Below are positions 9,298 through 19,419 of a DNA stretch of 64,000 nucleotides, piece by piece. The notes under the pieces were generated by a model that was given only the letters and a program-made list of their open reading frames with translations, was not told the origin of the DNA and did no database searches. The translations under genes were made by a program, and so were the position numbers. The stretch is from contig NTHE01000024.1 of the NCBI GenBank assembly GCA_002551355.1, forward strand, positions 47,252-111,251. Reading direction: 5' to 3'. The number at the start of each line of letters is the position of its first letter. Within the stretch, counting starts at the first letter, position 1. The stretch is from Streptomyces sp. man185 (GTDB lineage Bacteria; Actinomycetota; Actinomycetes; Streptomycetales; Streptomycetaceae).

Positions 9298-9791
9298 TTG
9301 TCAGCGGAATGGAGAGGCTTATTTCAGCGGCAGGAAGCCTGAAATTCATCTTGTCGTTCATCTTGTTCTGCCTGTCGATGTCGGCCGTCACAACACCCTC
9401 ACATGTGGTACGACGTCATTCGATTTACGTGTTCTCCGCTTGGCTGTCCACATCGAGGGGCTGGTTTCCGGCTGCGTAACATTTGGCCGATTTCCGAATC
9501 TGCGACGGTCGAATTTATTCCGCTTGTACCCTCCCTTCCGGGGCCTGAAGCCCTGTTGGGGCCCCCGTGGGTCACGGTAAACCTTCCGTTTGGCGGTCGA
9601 AGAGGGAATGCACTTGAGCCACTGCCCGTATGGCGGGATCGGTCGGCAGAATTCGCCTTGACATGCCGATCGGGTGGTTGACAGGGTTGGATCCGAAGAT
9701 CATCGGTAGACGGAATGGGCTTGTGCCCGGCTGTACGGGCATCTGCCCACGCGTATGAGTGCGTACCGGTGAATACGGGGGAGAGGCAGCA
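9298..9791. other. AT-richer non-coding leader of the biosynthetic operon
   Basis: About 490 bp with no convincing gene. It is visibly lower in GC than its surroundings, especially 9320-9530. It contains a short direct repeat, TTCATCTTGT, at 9345 and 9357, and the promoter-like elements listed separately. The short ORFs here show no codon bias or family similarity. Most likely it is the control region and left junction of the acquired segment. Confidence 0.6.
9658..9706 (+). promoter_or_regulatory. candidate control elements of the operon
   Basis: Two TTGACA hexamers 20 bp apart (9658 and 9678) are followed by a 14-bp palindrome at 9693-9706, CCGAAGATCATCGG, symmetric apart from one base pair. 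No well-spaced -10 hexamer is obvious; TAGACG lies at 9707-9712. The arrangement suggests a regulated promoter but is not proven. Confidence 0.35.
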
Positions 9792-10829
9792 GTGAAGTTA
9801 GAGCCGTCATTATTATTGGACGTGGCCACGTGGATTCCCGACGGTCGGGAAAGCGTGAGCGAGATGGTTTCCGCCGGACGCCTGACGGCCGGTGACGTCG
9901 AGGACCTGGCACTCACGGAGGTGCCGGTCTCGAAAGACCTTGCGGCGCCCGAGATGGCTGTCCGAGCCGCCGGCCGCGTGCTCGACGACACCGGGTGGGA
10001 CCCCACCCGAATCGGACTCGTTGCGCACGGGTGGACGTACCACCAGGGGCACGACTTCTGGTCGCCGGCCCACTACATCGCCTGTCGCGTCGGTGCGAGC
10101 GAGGCCCTGCCGGTGGGCGTGCAGCAGATGTCCAACTCCGGGGCGGCGGCCCTCGGGATGGCGGCGGAGAAGCTGATCGCCGACCCGGGCGCCGAGGCCG
10201 CCCTGATCACCACCGCGGACAGGTTCTCCCTTCCCGGCTTCGACCGCTGGTCCGCCGACTACGGCGTGGCGTACGGCGACGCCGGCACGGCCGCGCTGCT
10301 GCGGCGCCCGGGGTCGGACGATCACCCGGGAACCCTGCTGCTGCGCTCCCTGGCTTTCGTCACGGACGCCTCTTTCGAGGAGATGTACCGAGGGCGCGAC
10401 CCCTTCAGTGCCGCGCCCCTCGCCCACGGCGGCCGCGTCGATGTGAAGCGCCCCAAGAAGGCCTATCTGGAGATGCGCGGAGGCATCGAGGAGTTCCGGC
10501 GCGCGGCCGTGCGCTGCGTCGATCGGGTGCTCCTGACCGCCCTGTCCGATGCCGGGCTGGAGGCGGACGACCCCCGCATCGCGCTCGTGGCGCTGCCCCG
10601 GCTGGGCGACAGCGTTCTCGACCTCATGTACCGCCCCGTGCTGGACGGCGCCGTGCGGGCGGAGGTCCTCTCCGTGCGGGAATCCAGCGGACACCTCGGC
10701 GCCGGAGACCTGCTGGCCAACGCCGAGCACATCGCGGGTTCCGGCGCCCTGAAGTCCGGCGACATCGCCCTGGTGCTCGGCGGAGGCGGCGGTTTCACCT
10801 GGTCGTGCGCCGTCCTGGAAGCCCCGTAA
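9792..10829 (+). CDS. KASIII-like thiolase-fold enzyme with Ser in place of the active Cys
   Basis: A 345-residue ketoacyl-ACP-synthase-III-like protein. The position normally holding the nucleophilic Cys reads QQMSNSG, so Ser114 replaces it, as in the DpsC type. The usual His region reads LPRLGDS, with no His; GHLGAGD near the C terminus provides His and Asp. Such relatives act as acyl-selecting or acyl-transferring enzymes rather than ordinary condensing enzymes. GTG 9792 is chosen because GGGGGAGAGG precedes it at good spacing. Codons 3, 7 and 8 are TTA, the rare leucine codon read by the bldA tRNA. It is the first gene of the operon, and about 100 bp separates it from the next. Confidence 0.85.
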   Translation: MKLEPSLLLDVATWIPDGRESVSEMVSAGRLTAGDVEDLALTEVPVSKDLAAPEMAVRAAGRVLDDTGWDPTRIGLVAHGWTYHQGHDFWSPAHYIACRVGASEALPVGVQQMSNSGAAALGMAAEKLIADPGAEAALITTADRFSLPGFDRWSADYGVAYGDAGTAALLRRPGSDDHPGTLLLRSLAFVTDASFEEMYRGRDPFSAAPLAHGGRVDVKRPKKAYLEMRGGIEEFRRAAVRCVDRVLLTALSDAGLEADDPRIALVALPRLGDSVLDLMYRPVLDGAVRAEVLSVRESSGHLGAGDLLANAEHIAGSGALKSGDIALVLGGGGGFTWSCAVLEAP

Positions 10830-10927
10830 CGGCAGAGCAGGTCCGTCCTGAGCACCTCCGGCACCAGGTCATTTCTCTTCCCGGCGGGCGCGTGCGCCCC
10901 TGGCCGGGGCGAAAGGAAAGCTGAGCA

Positions 10928-12250
10928 GTGAGCAACACATACGACGTGATCATCAATGGCGCGAGCGTCGGCGGGTGTACCGCGGCCATTCTCTACGCGC
11001 GGCAAGGGGCCCGAGTGGCTCTGCTGGAGCGCCGCTCCGACCTGAACGCCCACAAGGTCCTGTGCACCCACTACATCCAGGCCTCCGCTTATCCCGTCAT
11101 GGCCGCGACCGGCCTCGACAAGGCGCTGGAGCAGGTCGGCGCCATTCCCAACACAGCTCACTACTGGACTCGTTGGGGCTGGATCAGGCCACCGCACGAT
11201 CCGGCCGGCGCGCACGGCTACAGCGTGCGCCGGGAAACCCTCGATCCGCTGCTGCGGAACCTGGCCGCCGGAACCGAGGGCGTCGACCTGAAGCCGGGTC
11301 ACACGGTGAACGAGCTCCTCGTCGAGGGCGGCCGCGTCGTGGGCGTCGCCGGCACCGCGGGTGAGGAGATCTTTTCCCTGCGCGCCCGGCTCGTCGTCGG
11401 CGCGGACGGCAAGGAGTCGACGGTCGCGCGGCTGGCGGGAGCCAGGACCGAGACGACGGAGAACGGCCGCTTCAGCTACTTCGCCTACTTCAAGGGCCTG
11501 GCCCGGCAAGCGGGCGACACCGCGCGCGTCTACTACCTGGAGCCCGACAACGCCTATGTCATGCCAATGGAAAACGACGTCACCGTCATCGCGGCCGTGG
11601 TGTCCAAAGCGCGCCTGGACGAGTTCAAGGCCGACGTGGACGGCGCGTACACGAACTTCGTACGGTCCCTGCCCGAGGCCCCGGACATCGACAACGCCGA
11701 ACGCATATCCAAGATCATCGGAACGGTCAACTACCCGCTGGTCTCCCGGGATCCGGCCGGCTCCGGTTACGCCCTGATCGGCGACGCGGCACTGACCAGC
11801 GATCCCCTGGCGGCCGTGGGCTGCGCCTGGGCCATGCAGTCCGCCCAGTGGCTGGTCTCGGAGAGCGCCTCCGCGGTGACGGGCGCCGAGGCGACCTCCG
11901 GCGCCGTTCTCGACGCCGCGCTCGCTCGGTACGGCGCGCGCCACGCCGAGGAGACCGGGCCGCACCACCACCTCATCGCCGACTACGCGGCGGCCCGTCC
12001 GTTCAACGAGATCGAGGAGTTCTCCTTCTCCGCCGCCGCACGCGACGCCCGGATGGCCGCCCACTTCCACACCTTCGGCTCCCGGCTCATGACAGTGGAG
12101 GAGTTCCTGTCCCCCGAGATCGTGGCGCAGATGGAGAAGGTCAACGGGCACGGCCTGTCCGACGAGGTGCTCCGGCAACTGACGGGCGAGGACGTGGCGG
12201 ACAGCGGCGACGAGGCCGCCGGCGACGTATTCGAGGGAGTCGCACGATGA
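10928..12250 (+). CDS. FAD-dependent oxidoreductase
   Basis: A 440-residue flavoprotein of the geranylgeranyl-reductase/halogenase superfamily. The N-terminal dinucleotide fold reads INGASVGGCTAA, ending with the Glu of ALLERR. A second FAD block is VVGADGKES, and the GD motif is YALIGDAALTSDPLAAVG. The halogenase WxWxIP motif is absent, so halogenation is unlikely; hydroxylation, epoxidation or dehydrogenation of an intermediate is more likely. GTG 10928 follows a GAAAGGAAAG ribosome-binding site. The stop overlaps the next start (ATGA), so it is coupled to the SnoaL-ACP gene. No signal peptide is seen. Confidence 0.85.
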   Translation: MSNTYDVIINGASVGGCTAAILYARQGARVALLERRSDLNAHKVLCTHYIQASAYPVMAATGLDKALEQVGAIPNTAHYWTRWGWIRPPHDPAGAHGYSVRRETLDPLLRNLAAGTEGVDLKPGHTVNELLVEGGRVVGVAGTAGEEIFSLRARLVVGADGKESTVARLAGARTETTENGRFSYFAYFKGLARQAGDTARVYYLEPDNAYVMPMENDVTVIAAVVSKARLDEFKADVDGAYTNFVRSLPEAPDIDNAERISKIIGTVNYPLVSRDPAGSGYALIGDAALTSDPLAAVGCAWAMQSAQWLVSESASAVTGAEATSGAVLDAALARYGARHAEETGPHHHLIADYAAARPFNEIEEFSFSAAARDARMAAHFHTFGSRLMTVEEFLSPEIVAQMEKVNGHGLSDEVLRQLTGEDVADSGDEAAGDVFEGVAR

Positions 12251-13230
12251 GCCGGACCACCGGGGGCCACTCCCCCCAGGAGCTGTGGGATGCCTGGAAC
12301 CGGCTCTGGAACGGCGACTACGCGATCGCCGACGACTATGTCTCCCGGACGATGCGGGTCAACATCCCCGAGTTCGGCATGCCCGATCCCGCGACGCTGA
12401 GCGACGGCCCGCGGATCGCCGCCTGGATCGCGGCCTTCCGGTCCTCCTACGACGACGATGCCGCCATCACCGGCGAGCTCGGCCCCTTCTTCGTGGGCGA
12501 CTACGCCATCGGCCGCTGGGTCTTCCGCGGCACCTGGACCGGGGGCAGGCCCGCGATCGCCACCGTCGCGCCGGGCACCGAGGTGACCTTCCGCGGCGTG
12601 GACATCCTCCGCTTCGAGGACGGCCGGATCGCCGAGTACTGGCTCACCGACGACCAGCTCGACCTCTACGCCCAGCTCGGCGCGGTGGCCGACGTCGGCC
12701 AGGCCCAGCAGGCTGCGCTGCCCGCCCGGCTGTCCGGCCTCGGACCGGACGACGGCCGTGCCGTCCTGGTGGAGCGGGTGCTGGACCTGGCGGCCGAACT
12801 CCTGGAGGACGAGAAGGTGAGTACCGCCCTCGGCATCGAAACCTTCCTGTCCCTCGGCCTCGACTCCCTCTCCGCGGTCGAGCTGCACAACCGCCTCCAG
12901 CAGGAGACGGGGCTGCGGCTGCCCGCCACCATGACCTTCGACTTCCCGACCCCCCAGTCCCTGGCCGGCTACCTCTGGACGCGGCTGGACGGGAAGTCCG
13001 CCGACTCCGCGGACCCGCTCGACGCGCTCGCACGACTGGAAGAGCTGGCGCCCGTTCTCGCCGGACCCGGTCAGGAAGCCCTACGTGCGGAGATCGGCGA
13101 GCGTCTCGGCAGCCTGGCGAAATACCTCGCCCCGGGGCCCGCCGCCCAGGAACAGATCGAAGAGGCCTCCGCCGCAGAACTGTTCGCCTACCTCGACAGC
13201 AGGCTCGGCCCGGCCGAGCACTCCGGCTGA
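12247..13230 (+). CDS. SnoaL-like domain fused to acyl carrier protein and C-terminal docking helix
   Basis: A 327-residue protein with an unusual order. Residues 10-147 form a SnoaL/NTF2-like fold (start ELWDAWNRLWNGDY, end AEYWLTDDQLDLYAQLG). Residues 168-248 are an ACP with the phosphopantetheine Ser207 in GLDSLSAVEL. Residues 258-327 contain helices ending in a segment that resembles type I PKS C-terminal docking domains (SAAELFAYLDSRLG). The PKS 42 bp downstream starts with the matching N-terminal docking helix, so this protein probably hands its ACP-bound chain to that PKS. The SnoaL part is paralogous to the separate SnoaL-like gene at 25,999 (both end LGAV after AEYW). Whether the SnoaL domain cyclises, isomerises or only binds the chain is unknown. 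Confidence 0.88.
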   Translation: MSRTTGGHSPQELWDAWNRLWNGDYAIADDYVSRTMRVNIPEFGMPDPATLSDGPRIAAWIAAFRSSYDDDAAITGELGPFFVGDYAIGRWVFRGTWTGGRPAIATVAPGTEVTFRGVDILRFEDGRIAEYWLTDDQLDLYAQLGAVADVGQAQQAALPARLSGLGPDDGRAVLVERVLDLAAELLEDEKVSTALGIETFLSLGLDSLSAVELHNRLQQETGLRLPATMTFDFPTPQSLAGYLWTRLDGKSADSADPLDALARLEELAPVLAGPGQEALRAEIGERLGSLAKYLAPGPAAQEQIEEASAAELFAYLDSRLGPAEHSG

Positions 13231-13272
13231 CCCGTCACCGCCAGACGCGCCAGCCCCCCGCCGAGCAGAGAG

Positions 13273-16200
13273 ATGAAGCGCATGTCCGACGAAGCGAGAC
13301 TTCTGCAGTACCTCAAGCGCACCACCGCGGAACTCAACCAGACGGAGGCCCGTCTCCGCGAGGTCGAGGAGCGCGCCCGCGAGCCCCTCGCGATCGTGGG
13401 CATGAGCTGCCGCTTTCCCGGGGACGTGAGCACTCCCGACGAGCTGTGGAACCTGGTTGACGAGGGCCGGGACGCGATCACCGGCTTCCCCACCGACCGG
13501 GGCTGGGAACTGGAGAACATCTACGACCCCGACCCGTCCCGTATCGGCAAGAGCTACGTCCGGGACGGAGGGTTCCTGCACGACGCGTCCGAGTTCGACC
13601 CGGCCTTCTTCGGCATCTCGCCCCGCGAGGCCCTGACGATCGACCCGCAACAGCGGCTTCTCCTGGAGACCACCTGGGAAGCGTTCGAGGACGCCGGGAT
13701 CGTCGCCGACGACCTGCGTGGCACCGACACCGGCGTGTTCGTGGGCATCATGTGCGACGAGTACGGACTGCGCTTCCTCAAGACGCCGATCGAGGGCATC
13801 GACGGCTACCTCGGCGTGGGCAGCGCGGGCAGCGTCGCCTCCGGCCGTATCTCCTACACGTACGGCTTCGACGGCCCGGCCGTCACCGTCAACACGGCCT
13901 GCTCCTCCTCGCTCGTCGCCCTGCACCTCGCCGGGCAGTCCCTGCACCGCGACGAGTGCTCGCTCGCCGTCGTCAGCGGCGTGATGCTGATGGCGACTTC
14001 GTTCTCCTTCACCGAGTTCAGCCGCCAGCGCGGCCTCGCCCCGGACGGGCGGGCCAAATCGTACGCGGAGGGCGCCGACGGCACCGCGTGGGCAGAGGGC
14101 GCCGGGACGCTCCTCGTCGAGCGGTTGTCCGACGCCCGCCGCAAGGGCCACCGCGTCCTCGCGGTCGTCCGGGGATCCGCCGTCAACCAGGACGGTGCCA
14201 GCAACGGACTGACCGCCCCGCACGGCCCCTCGCAGGAGAAGCTGATCCGCGAGGCCCTGGCGTCCGCAGGACTCACCTCCGCCGACGTCGACGCCGTCGA
14301 GGGCCACGGAACGGGAACGAAGCTCGGCGATCCGATCGAGGCCCAGGCACTGCTGGCCACGTACGGCCAGGGACGCCCCGGGAACCCCCTCTGGCTGGGC
14401 TCGCTCAAGTCGAACACCGGGCACACACAGTCCGCCGCGGGTATCGGCGGAATCATCAAGATGGTCAAGGCGATGGAGCACGGGCGGCTGCCCAGGACCC
14501 TCCACGTCGACGCGCCGAGCTCGCACGTGGACTGGGAGAGCGGCGGCGTACGCCTGCTGACCGAGCCGGTGCCGTGGCCACGGGCCGGGCGGCCGCGCCG
14601 CGCCGGTGTCTCCTCGTTCGGCATCAGTGGTACGAACGCCCACGTCATCATCGAGGAACCGCCGGTGCCGGAGGCACCCGAGCCGACGCCCGTCGACGGC
14701 GCTCTGGTGCCGTGGGTCCTCTCCGCCCGCAGCGCCGAGGCGCTGCGCGGGCAGGCGGCCAAGCTGCACCCGGCCCTCGCGGCCCGGCACACCGCGGACG
14801 CCGCGCTCACCCTCGCCACCGCGCGGACGCCGATGGAGTACCGCGCCGTCGTCATCGGCGACGACGCCGCCGACCTGCTGCGCGGCGTGGAAGCCGTCGC
14901 GGCCGGGACCTCCGCCGGGCACGTCGTGCACGGAACCACCCGCAACTCCGGCCGCACCGCCTTCCTGTTCACCGGACAGGGAAGCCAGCGACTGCGGATG
15001 GGGCTGGAGCTCCACGCCGCCCACCCCGCGTTCGCCAAGGCCTTCGACGCCGCGCGCGACGCCCTCGACGCCCACCTCGACGTACCGCTCTCCAAGATCC
15101 TCTTCGCCGAGGAGGATCCCGAACAGCTGTTGAACCGAACTGAGTTCACCCAGCCCGCGCTCTTCGCGTTCGAGGTGGCGCTCTACCGGCTCGCCGAGTC
15201 CTGGGGCATCCGCCCCGACTACGTCACCGGACACTCCATCGGTGAGATCGCCGCCGCCCACGTGGCCGGAGTGCTGTCCCTGGCCGACGCGGCCGAACTG
15301 GTCGTTGCCCGCGGCCGTCTCATGCAGGCGCTGCCCGGCGGCGGCGCCATGACCGCGGTCCAGGCGACCGAGGCGGAGGCGCTGGCCGCCCTCGCCGGCA
15401 GCGAGCACCTGGTGTCGATCGCGGCGCTCAACGGCCCGCAGTCCGTCGTCCTGTCCGGCGACGCGGACGTCGTGGCCGAGATCGCCGGGAGGTTCCGGGA
15501 ACAGGGCCGCCGGACCAAGGACCTGCCGGTCAGCCACGCGTTCCACTCGCCGCACATGGACGGCATGCTGGACGAGTTCGCCGCGGTGGTCGCCGGACTG
15601 TCCTTCTCGGCCCCCCGGATCCCCCTTGTGTCCGACGTGACGGGCGCGCTCGCCACCGCCGAGGAGCTGTGCCGTCCCGGCTACTGGGCCGAACACGTGC
15701 GCCGCCCCGTGCGCTTCGCCGACGCCGTCGAGACGCTCCACGCGGAGCGCGTGCGCACCTTCGTGGAGATCGGCCCGGACGGCACCCTCTCCGGCCTGGT
15801 CAAGGCCTGCCTCGGCGACGAGCGTCAGGCCCTGGTCGTACCGCTGCTGCGGCGCGGCCGCACCGAGGAGGTGGCCGTGCTCACCGCGCTGGCCGAGCTC
15901 TTCGTCCAAGGCGTCGCCCCCGACTGGCGGGCGGTCCTCGCCGGTCTCGGCGGACGCCGCGTCGACCTGCCGACGTACGCCTTCCAGCGCGAGCGCTACT
16001 GGCTGGACGAGCCCACCGCGGCGGGGGACATCACGGCGGTCGGGCTCAGCTCCGCCGAGCATCCGCTGCTCGGCGCGGTGACGCACCTCGCCTCCGACGA
16101 CAGCGTGGTGTTCAGCGGCAGGCTGTCCCGGCAGTCGCACCCATGGCTCGCCGACCACGTCGTCCACGACACGGTCCTCGTGCCCGGTACCGCGCTGCTG

Positions 16201-19200
16201 GAACTGGCCACCCGGGCCGCCGCCCACGTCGGCTGCGACGTCGTGGAGGAACTGACCCTCCAGGAACCGCTGGTGCTCCCGGCACAGGGCGGCGTCCGCG
16301 TCCAGCTCTCCGTGGGCACGCCCGAGCGCGACGGCCGCCGCCCGGTCCTACTCCACTCCCTCCCCGACGAGGCGCCGGATGAGGACGCCTGGACCCGGCA
16401 CGCCGCGGGCTGGTTGGCCGCTCCCGCCACCGCCGAGGCCCCGGAGGGGCTGACGGACTGGCCCCCGCACGGCGCATCCGAGGTGGATCTGGAGGGCCTG
16501 TACGACCGCCTGGCCGACACCGGCTTCGCCTACGGGCCGGCCTTCCAGGGGCTGCAGGCCGTGTGGCAGCGCGACGACGAGCTGTTCGCCGAGGTCACGC
16601 TCTCCGCCGAACAGCGGGACGAGGCGGGTGCCTTCGGCCTGCACCCGGCGCTGCTCGACGCCGCCCTGCACGCCCTCGCCTGGGAAGGGATCCGCGGCGG
16701 CGAGGCAGAGGGACGGCTCCCGTTCTCCTGGAACGGCGTACGGCTGCACGCTGTCGGCGCCGATGCGCTGCGCGTACGGTTCTCCCGCGAGAACCCCGAC
16801 ACGATCGCCCTGACCGTCGCGGACCGGGAGGGCAACGCCGTCGCCTCGGTCGACTCCTTCGTCTCCCGCCGTGTCACCGGGGACCGGATCGGCGGGGAGC
16901 GCCGCACCTTCAACGACGCGCTGTTCCAGGTCGACTGGGTGTCGGCCGGTGCCGTCGGCGCGGCCGCGGCCGCCCGGGGAAGCGTCCAGTACTTCGCCTC
17001 TCCCGCGCAGTTGCGCGCAGCCCTCGCCTCGGACTCCGTCACCGCCGCGACCACGGTCGTGGACTGCCTCCCGGCCGCCTCGGACGATCTCGCCGCCGCG
17101 GTCAGGACCACCACCGGTGAAGTGCTGGAGCTCCTGCAGCAGTGGCTCGACCGGGGGCCCGAGGCGCCCGCGCGGCTCGCCCTCGTCACCCGGGGCGCGA
17201 TCGCGGCCGGACCCGAGGGGGAGGTGAGCGACCTGGCCGCCGCCCCCGTGTGGGGGCTGGTCCGCTCGGCCCAGTCCGAGGCTCCCGGCCGGTTCGTCCT
17301 GATCGACCACGACGGGCCCGGCGCTTCCGGCCCGGACACCCCGGCCCTGTCCGAGGCCCTCGCCATCGGTGAACCCCAACTGGCCGTACGCGACGGGGTT
17401 CTGCTGACCCCGCGGCTGAAGACCAAGGCCGTGGCGGCGGACGGCGCCGACCCCGCCGCCTGGCAGGGCACCGTCCTGATGACCGGCGGCACCGGCGGAC
17501 TCGGCGCGCTGCTCGCCCGCCACCTGGTGACGGCACACGGCGCACGCCGTCTCCTCCTCGTCAGCCGCCGAGGCCCGCGGGCCGAGGGCGCCGGGAACCT
17601 GGTCGCCGAGCTGGCCGAACTCGGCGCCACCGCCACCGTGGTGTCCTGCGACGTCACCGACCGCGAGGCGGTGGCCGGACTGCTGGCCTCCATCCCCGCG
17701 GAGCACCCGCTCACCGCCGTGATCCACACGGCGGGCGTCCTCGACGACGGAATCCTGACCTCGCTGACCCCCGCGCGGCTCGACAAGGTGCTCGCGCCCA
17801 AGGTCGACGCCGCGCTGCACCTGCACGAGCTCACCCAGGACATGGATCTGGGCGCCTTCGTGCTCTTCTCCTCGGTCGCCGGCACCCTCGGCAGCCCCGG
17901 GCAGGGCAGCTACGCGGCGGGCAACGCCTTCCTCGACGCCCTCGCGCACCACCGTGGCCGTCGCGGCCTGCCGGCGACCGCGCTGGCCTGGGGCGTGTGG
18001 GAGCCCACCGGCGGTATGGCCGACACCCTGCAGGACGCGGACCTCAAGCGCATGGGGCGCTACGGCGTCCTGCCCGTCTCCGCGGAACTGGGCATGGCGC
18101 TCTTCGACGCGGCATGCGGCGACCCCGCCGCCGCCTTGGTGCCGGTGCGGCTGGACCGCAAGGCCCTGCGCACCTCTGGCCAGGAACTGCCGCCACTGCT
18201 GCGCGGACTCGTCAGGACCGCCGCACGGCGCGCGGGCAGCGGCGCGCAGACGGCCTCGTCCGCCGCCGGCGGCCCGGCGGCGGACGCCGATGCCCTGCGC
18301 GAGAAGCTGGCGGGGCTGCCCGAGGACCGCCGGCTCAAGGCGGTCGCCGACACCGTGCAGGACATTGTCGCCGCCGTACTCGGCCACAGCGACGCCGACG
18401 CCATCGACGTCGAAGCCCCCTTCCGGGACCTCGGTTTCGACTCGCTGACCTCGTTGGAGCTGCGCAACGCGCTGAACCGGGCGACCGGCCTGCGTCTGCC
18501 GGCGACCGTCGTCTTCGACCGGCCGAGCATCGACGACCTGGCGAAGCACGTCTTCGACCAGCTGGACACCTGGGCGCCCGGCGCCCCTGTACCGGCCGGC
18601 CCGTCGGGCACCCTGGTCGCGCTCTTCCGTGCCGCCCACGAGAACGGACGGCTCGACCGGGCGATCGAGTTGCTGGTGTCGGCGGCGGGGATCCGGCCGC
18701 GCTCCGAGGACACGGTGCACATGCCGCCGTTCCCGCCCGCCGCCGGACCGGACGGGGCCCCGGTCATCGTCTGCTTCCCGTCGATGATCGCCATCTCGGG
18801 GCCCCAGGAGTACGACCAGTTCACCGCGCACATCGACGGCCCGGCCGTCTCGGTCCCCGCGCTTCCCGGGTTTGCCCCGGGGCAGCCGCTGCCGTCCTCG
18901 CTGCCGGCCCTCGTCGACGCGCTCGCCCACGGCGCTTCCCGACTCGCCGACGGCAGGCCGCTGGTGCTGCTGGGCCGGTCCACGGGCGGCTGGATCGCCC
19001 ACGCCGTCGCCCGGCGACTGGCCGAACAGGGCACCACCCCGCGGTCCGTCGTCCTGATCGACACCCTGGACTGCCCGCTGGACATCAGCGATCTGTCCAT
19101 GGTCGCCGACCAGATGCTGGACGAGCACAGCAGCCAGTGGCTCGACGACGACCGGCTCGTCGCGATGGGCGGATACATCCAGCTCTTCGAGGGGTGGACT

Positions 19201-19419
19201 CCGCAGCGGCTGCCCGTACCCACCCTGCTCGTACGGGCTGGGGAGCGCACCGGCACGCACGACCGGCCGCGCTGGGCGCTCGCGGACACCACGGTGGATG
19301 TACCGGGCGACCACTTCACCGTGCTGGCGGAGCACGCGGGAACGACCGCACAGGCCGTCACCCGCTGGCTGGACCCGGTCCTGGCCGACGGCGCGGACCG
19401 GGACGGAGCACAGTCGTGA
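13273..19419 (+). CDS. single-module type I polyketide synthase (KS-AT-DH-KR-ACP-TE)
   Basis: A 2048-residue PKS. The order is an N-terminal docking helix (about 1-36); KS (37-455; Cys210, EGHGTGT and SNTGHTQ His blocks); AT (560-860; Ser655 in GHSIGE and HAFH at 755-758, indicating malonyl-CoA); DH (about 915-1190; His962 present, but the HxxxGxxxxP Gly is Asp966; Asp1129 and His1133 present); KR (about 1400-1600; [11 protein letters not shown] at 1490-1492 predicting B-type, Ser1534, Tyr1547, Asn1551); ACP (Ser1724); and TE (Ser1903 in GRSTGG, Asp1930, His2014). There is no ER. It should add one C2 unit, reduce and probably dehydrate it, then release the chain. ATG 13282 is an equally plausible start and fits the docking-domain consensus better. 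The stop overlaps the next start (GTGA). Confidence 0.96.
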   Translation: MKRMSDEARLLQYLKRTTAELNQTEARLREVEERAREPLAIVGMSCRFPGDVSTPDELWNLVDEGRDAITGFPTDRGWELENIYDPDPSRIGKSYVRDGGFLHDASEFDPAFFGISPREALTIDPQQRLLLETTWEAFEDAGIVADDLRGTDTGVFVGIMCDEYGLRFLKTPIEGIDGYLGVGSAGSVASGRISYTYGFDGPAVTVNTACSSSLVALHLAGQSLHRDECSLAVVSGVMLMATSFSFTEFSRQRGLAPDGRAKSYAEGADGTAWAEGAGTLLVERLSDARRKGHRVLAVVRGSAVNQDGASNGLTAPHGPSQEKLIREALASAGLTSADVDAVEGHGTGTKLGDPIEAQALLATYGQGRPGNPLWLGSLKSNTGHTQSAAGIGGIIKMVKAMEHGRLPRTLHVDAPSSHVDWESGGVRLLTEPVPWPRAGRPRRAGVSSFGISGTNAHVIIEEPPVPEAPEPTPVDGALVPWVLSARSAEALRGQAAKLHPALAARHTADAALTLATARTPMEYRAVVIGDDAADLLRGVEAVAAGTSAGHVVHGTTRNSGRTAFLFTGQGSQRLRMGLELHAAHPAFAKAFDAARDALDAHLDVPLSKILFAEEDPEQLLNRTEFTQPALFAFEVALYRLAESWGIRPDYVTGHSIGEIAAAHVAGVLSLADAAELVVARGRLMQALPGGGAMTAVQATEAEALAALAGSEHLVSIAALNGPQSVVLSGDADVVAEIAGRFREQGRRTKDLPVSHAFHSPHMDGMLDEFAAVVAGLSFSAPRIPLVSDVTGALATAEELCRPGYWAEHVRRPVRFADAVETLHAERVRTFVEIGPDGTLSGLVKACLGDERQALVVPLLRRGRTEEVAVLTALAELFVQGVAPDWRAVLAGLGGRRVDLPTYAFQRERYWLDEPTAAGDITAVGLSSAEHPLLGAVTHLASDDSVVFSGRLSRQSHPWLADHVVHDTVLVPGTALLELATRAAAHVGCDVVEELTLQEPLVLPAQGGVRVQLSVGTPERDGRRPVLLHSLPDEAPDEDAWTRHAAGWLAAPATAEAPEGLTDWPPHGASEVDLEGLYDRLADTGFAYGPAFQGLQAVWQRDDELFAEVTLSAEQRDEAGAFGLHPALLDAALHALAWEGIRGGEAEGRLPFSWNGVRLHAVGADALRVRFSRENPDTIALTVADREGNAVASVDSFVSRRVTGDRIGGERRTFNDALFQVDWVSAGAVGAAAAARGSVQYFASPAQLRAALASDSVTAATTVVDCLPAASDDLAAAVRTTTGEVLELLQQWLDRGPEAPARLALVTRGAIAAGPEGEVSDLAAAPVWGLVRSAQSEAPGRFVLIDHDGPGASGPDTPALSEALAIGEPQLAVRDGVLLTPRLKTKAVAADGADPAAWQGTVLMTGGTGGLGALLARHLVTAHGARRLLLVSRRGPRAEGAGNLVAELAELGATATVVSCDVTDREAVAGLLASIPAEHPLTAVIHTAGVLDDGILTSLTPARLDKVLAPKVDAALHLHELTQDMDLGAFVLFSSVAGTLGSPGQGSYAAGNAFLDALAHHRGRRGLPATALAWGVWEPTGGMADTLQDADLKRMGRYGVLPVSAELGMALFDAACGDPAAALVPVRLDRKALRTSGQELPPLLRGLVRTAARRAGSGAQTASSAAGGPAADADALREKLAGLPEDRRLKAVADTVQDIVAAVLGHSDADAIDVEAPFRDLGFDSLTSLELRNALNRATGLRLPATVVFDRPSIDDLAKHVFDQLDTWAPGAPVPAGPSGTLVALFRAAHENGRLDRAIELLVSAAGIRPRSEDTVHMPPFPPAAGPDGAPVIVCFPSMIAISGPQEYDQFTAHIDGPAVSVPALPGFAPGQPLPSSLPALVDALAHGASRLADGRPLVLLGRSTGGWIAHAVARRLAEQGTTPRSVVLIDTLDCPLDISDLSMVADQMLDEHSSQWLDDDRLVAMGGYIQLFEGWTPQRLPVPTLLVRAGERTGTHDRPRWALADTTVDVPGDHFTVLAEHAGTTAQAVTRWLDPVLADGADRDGAQS

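Noticed and set aside
9402..9681. Small genes in the AT-rich leader
   Set aside because: No ribosome-binding site, codon bias or recognisable protein.
11074..11080. Possible further TTA codon in the FAD oxidoreductase gene
   Set aside because: The triplet is out of frame (GCT TAT).
10928..12250. Flavin-dependent halogenase
   Set aside because: FAD motifs fit the superfamily but the WxWxIP motif is missing.
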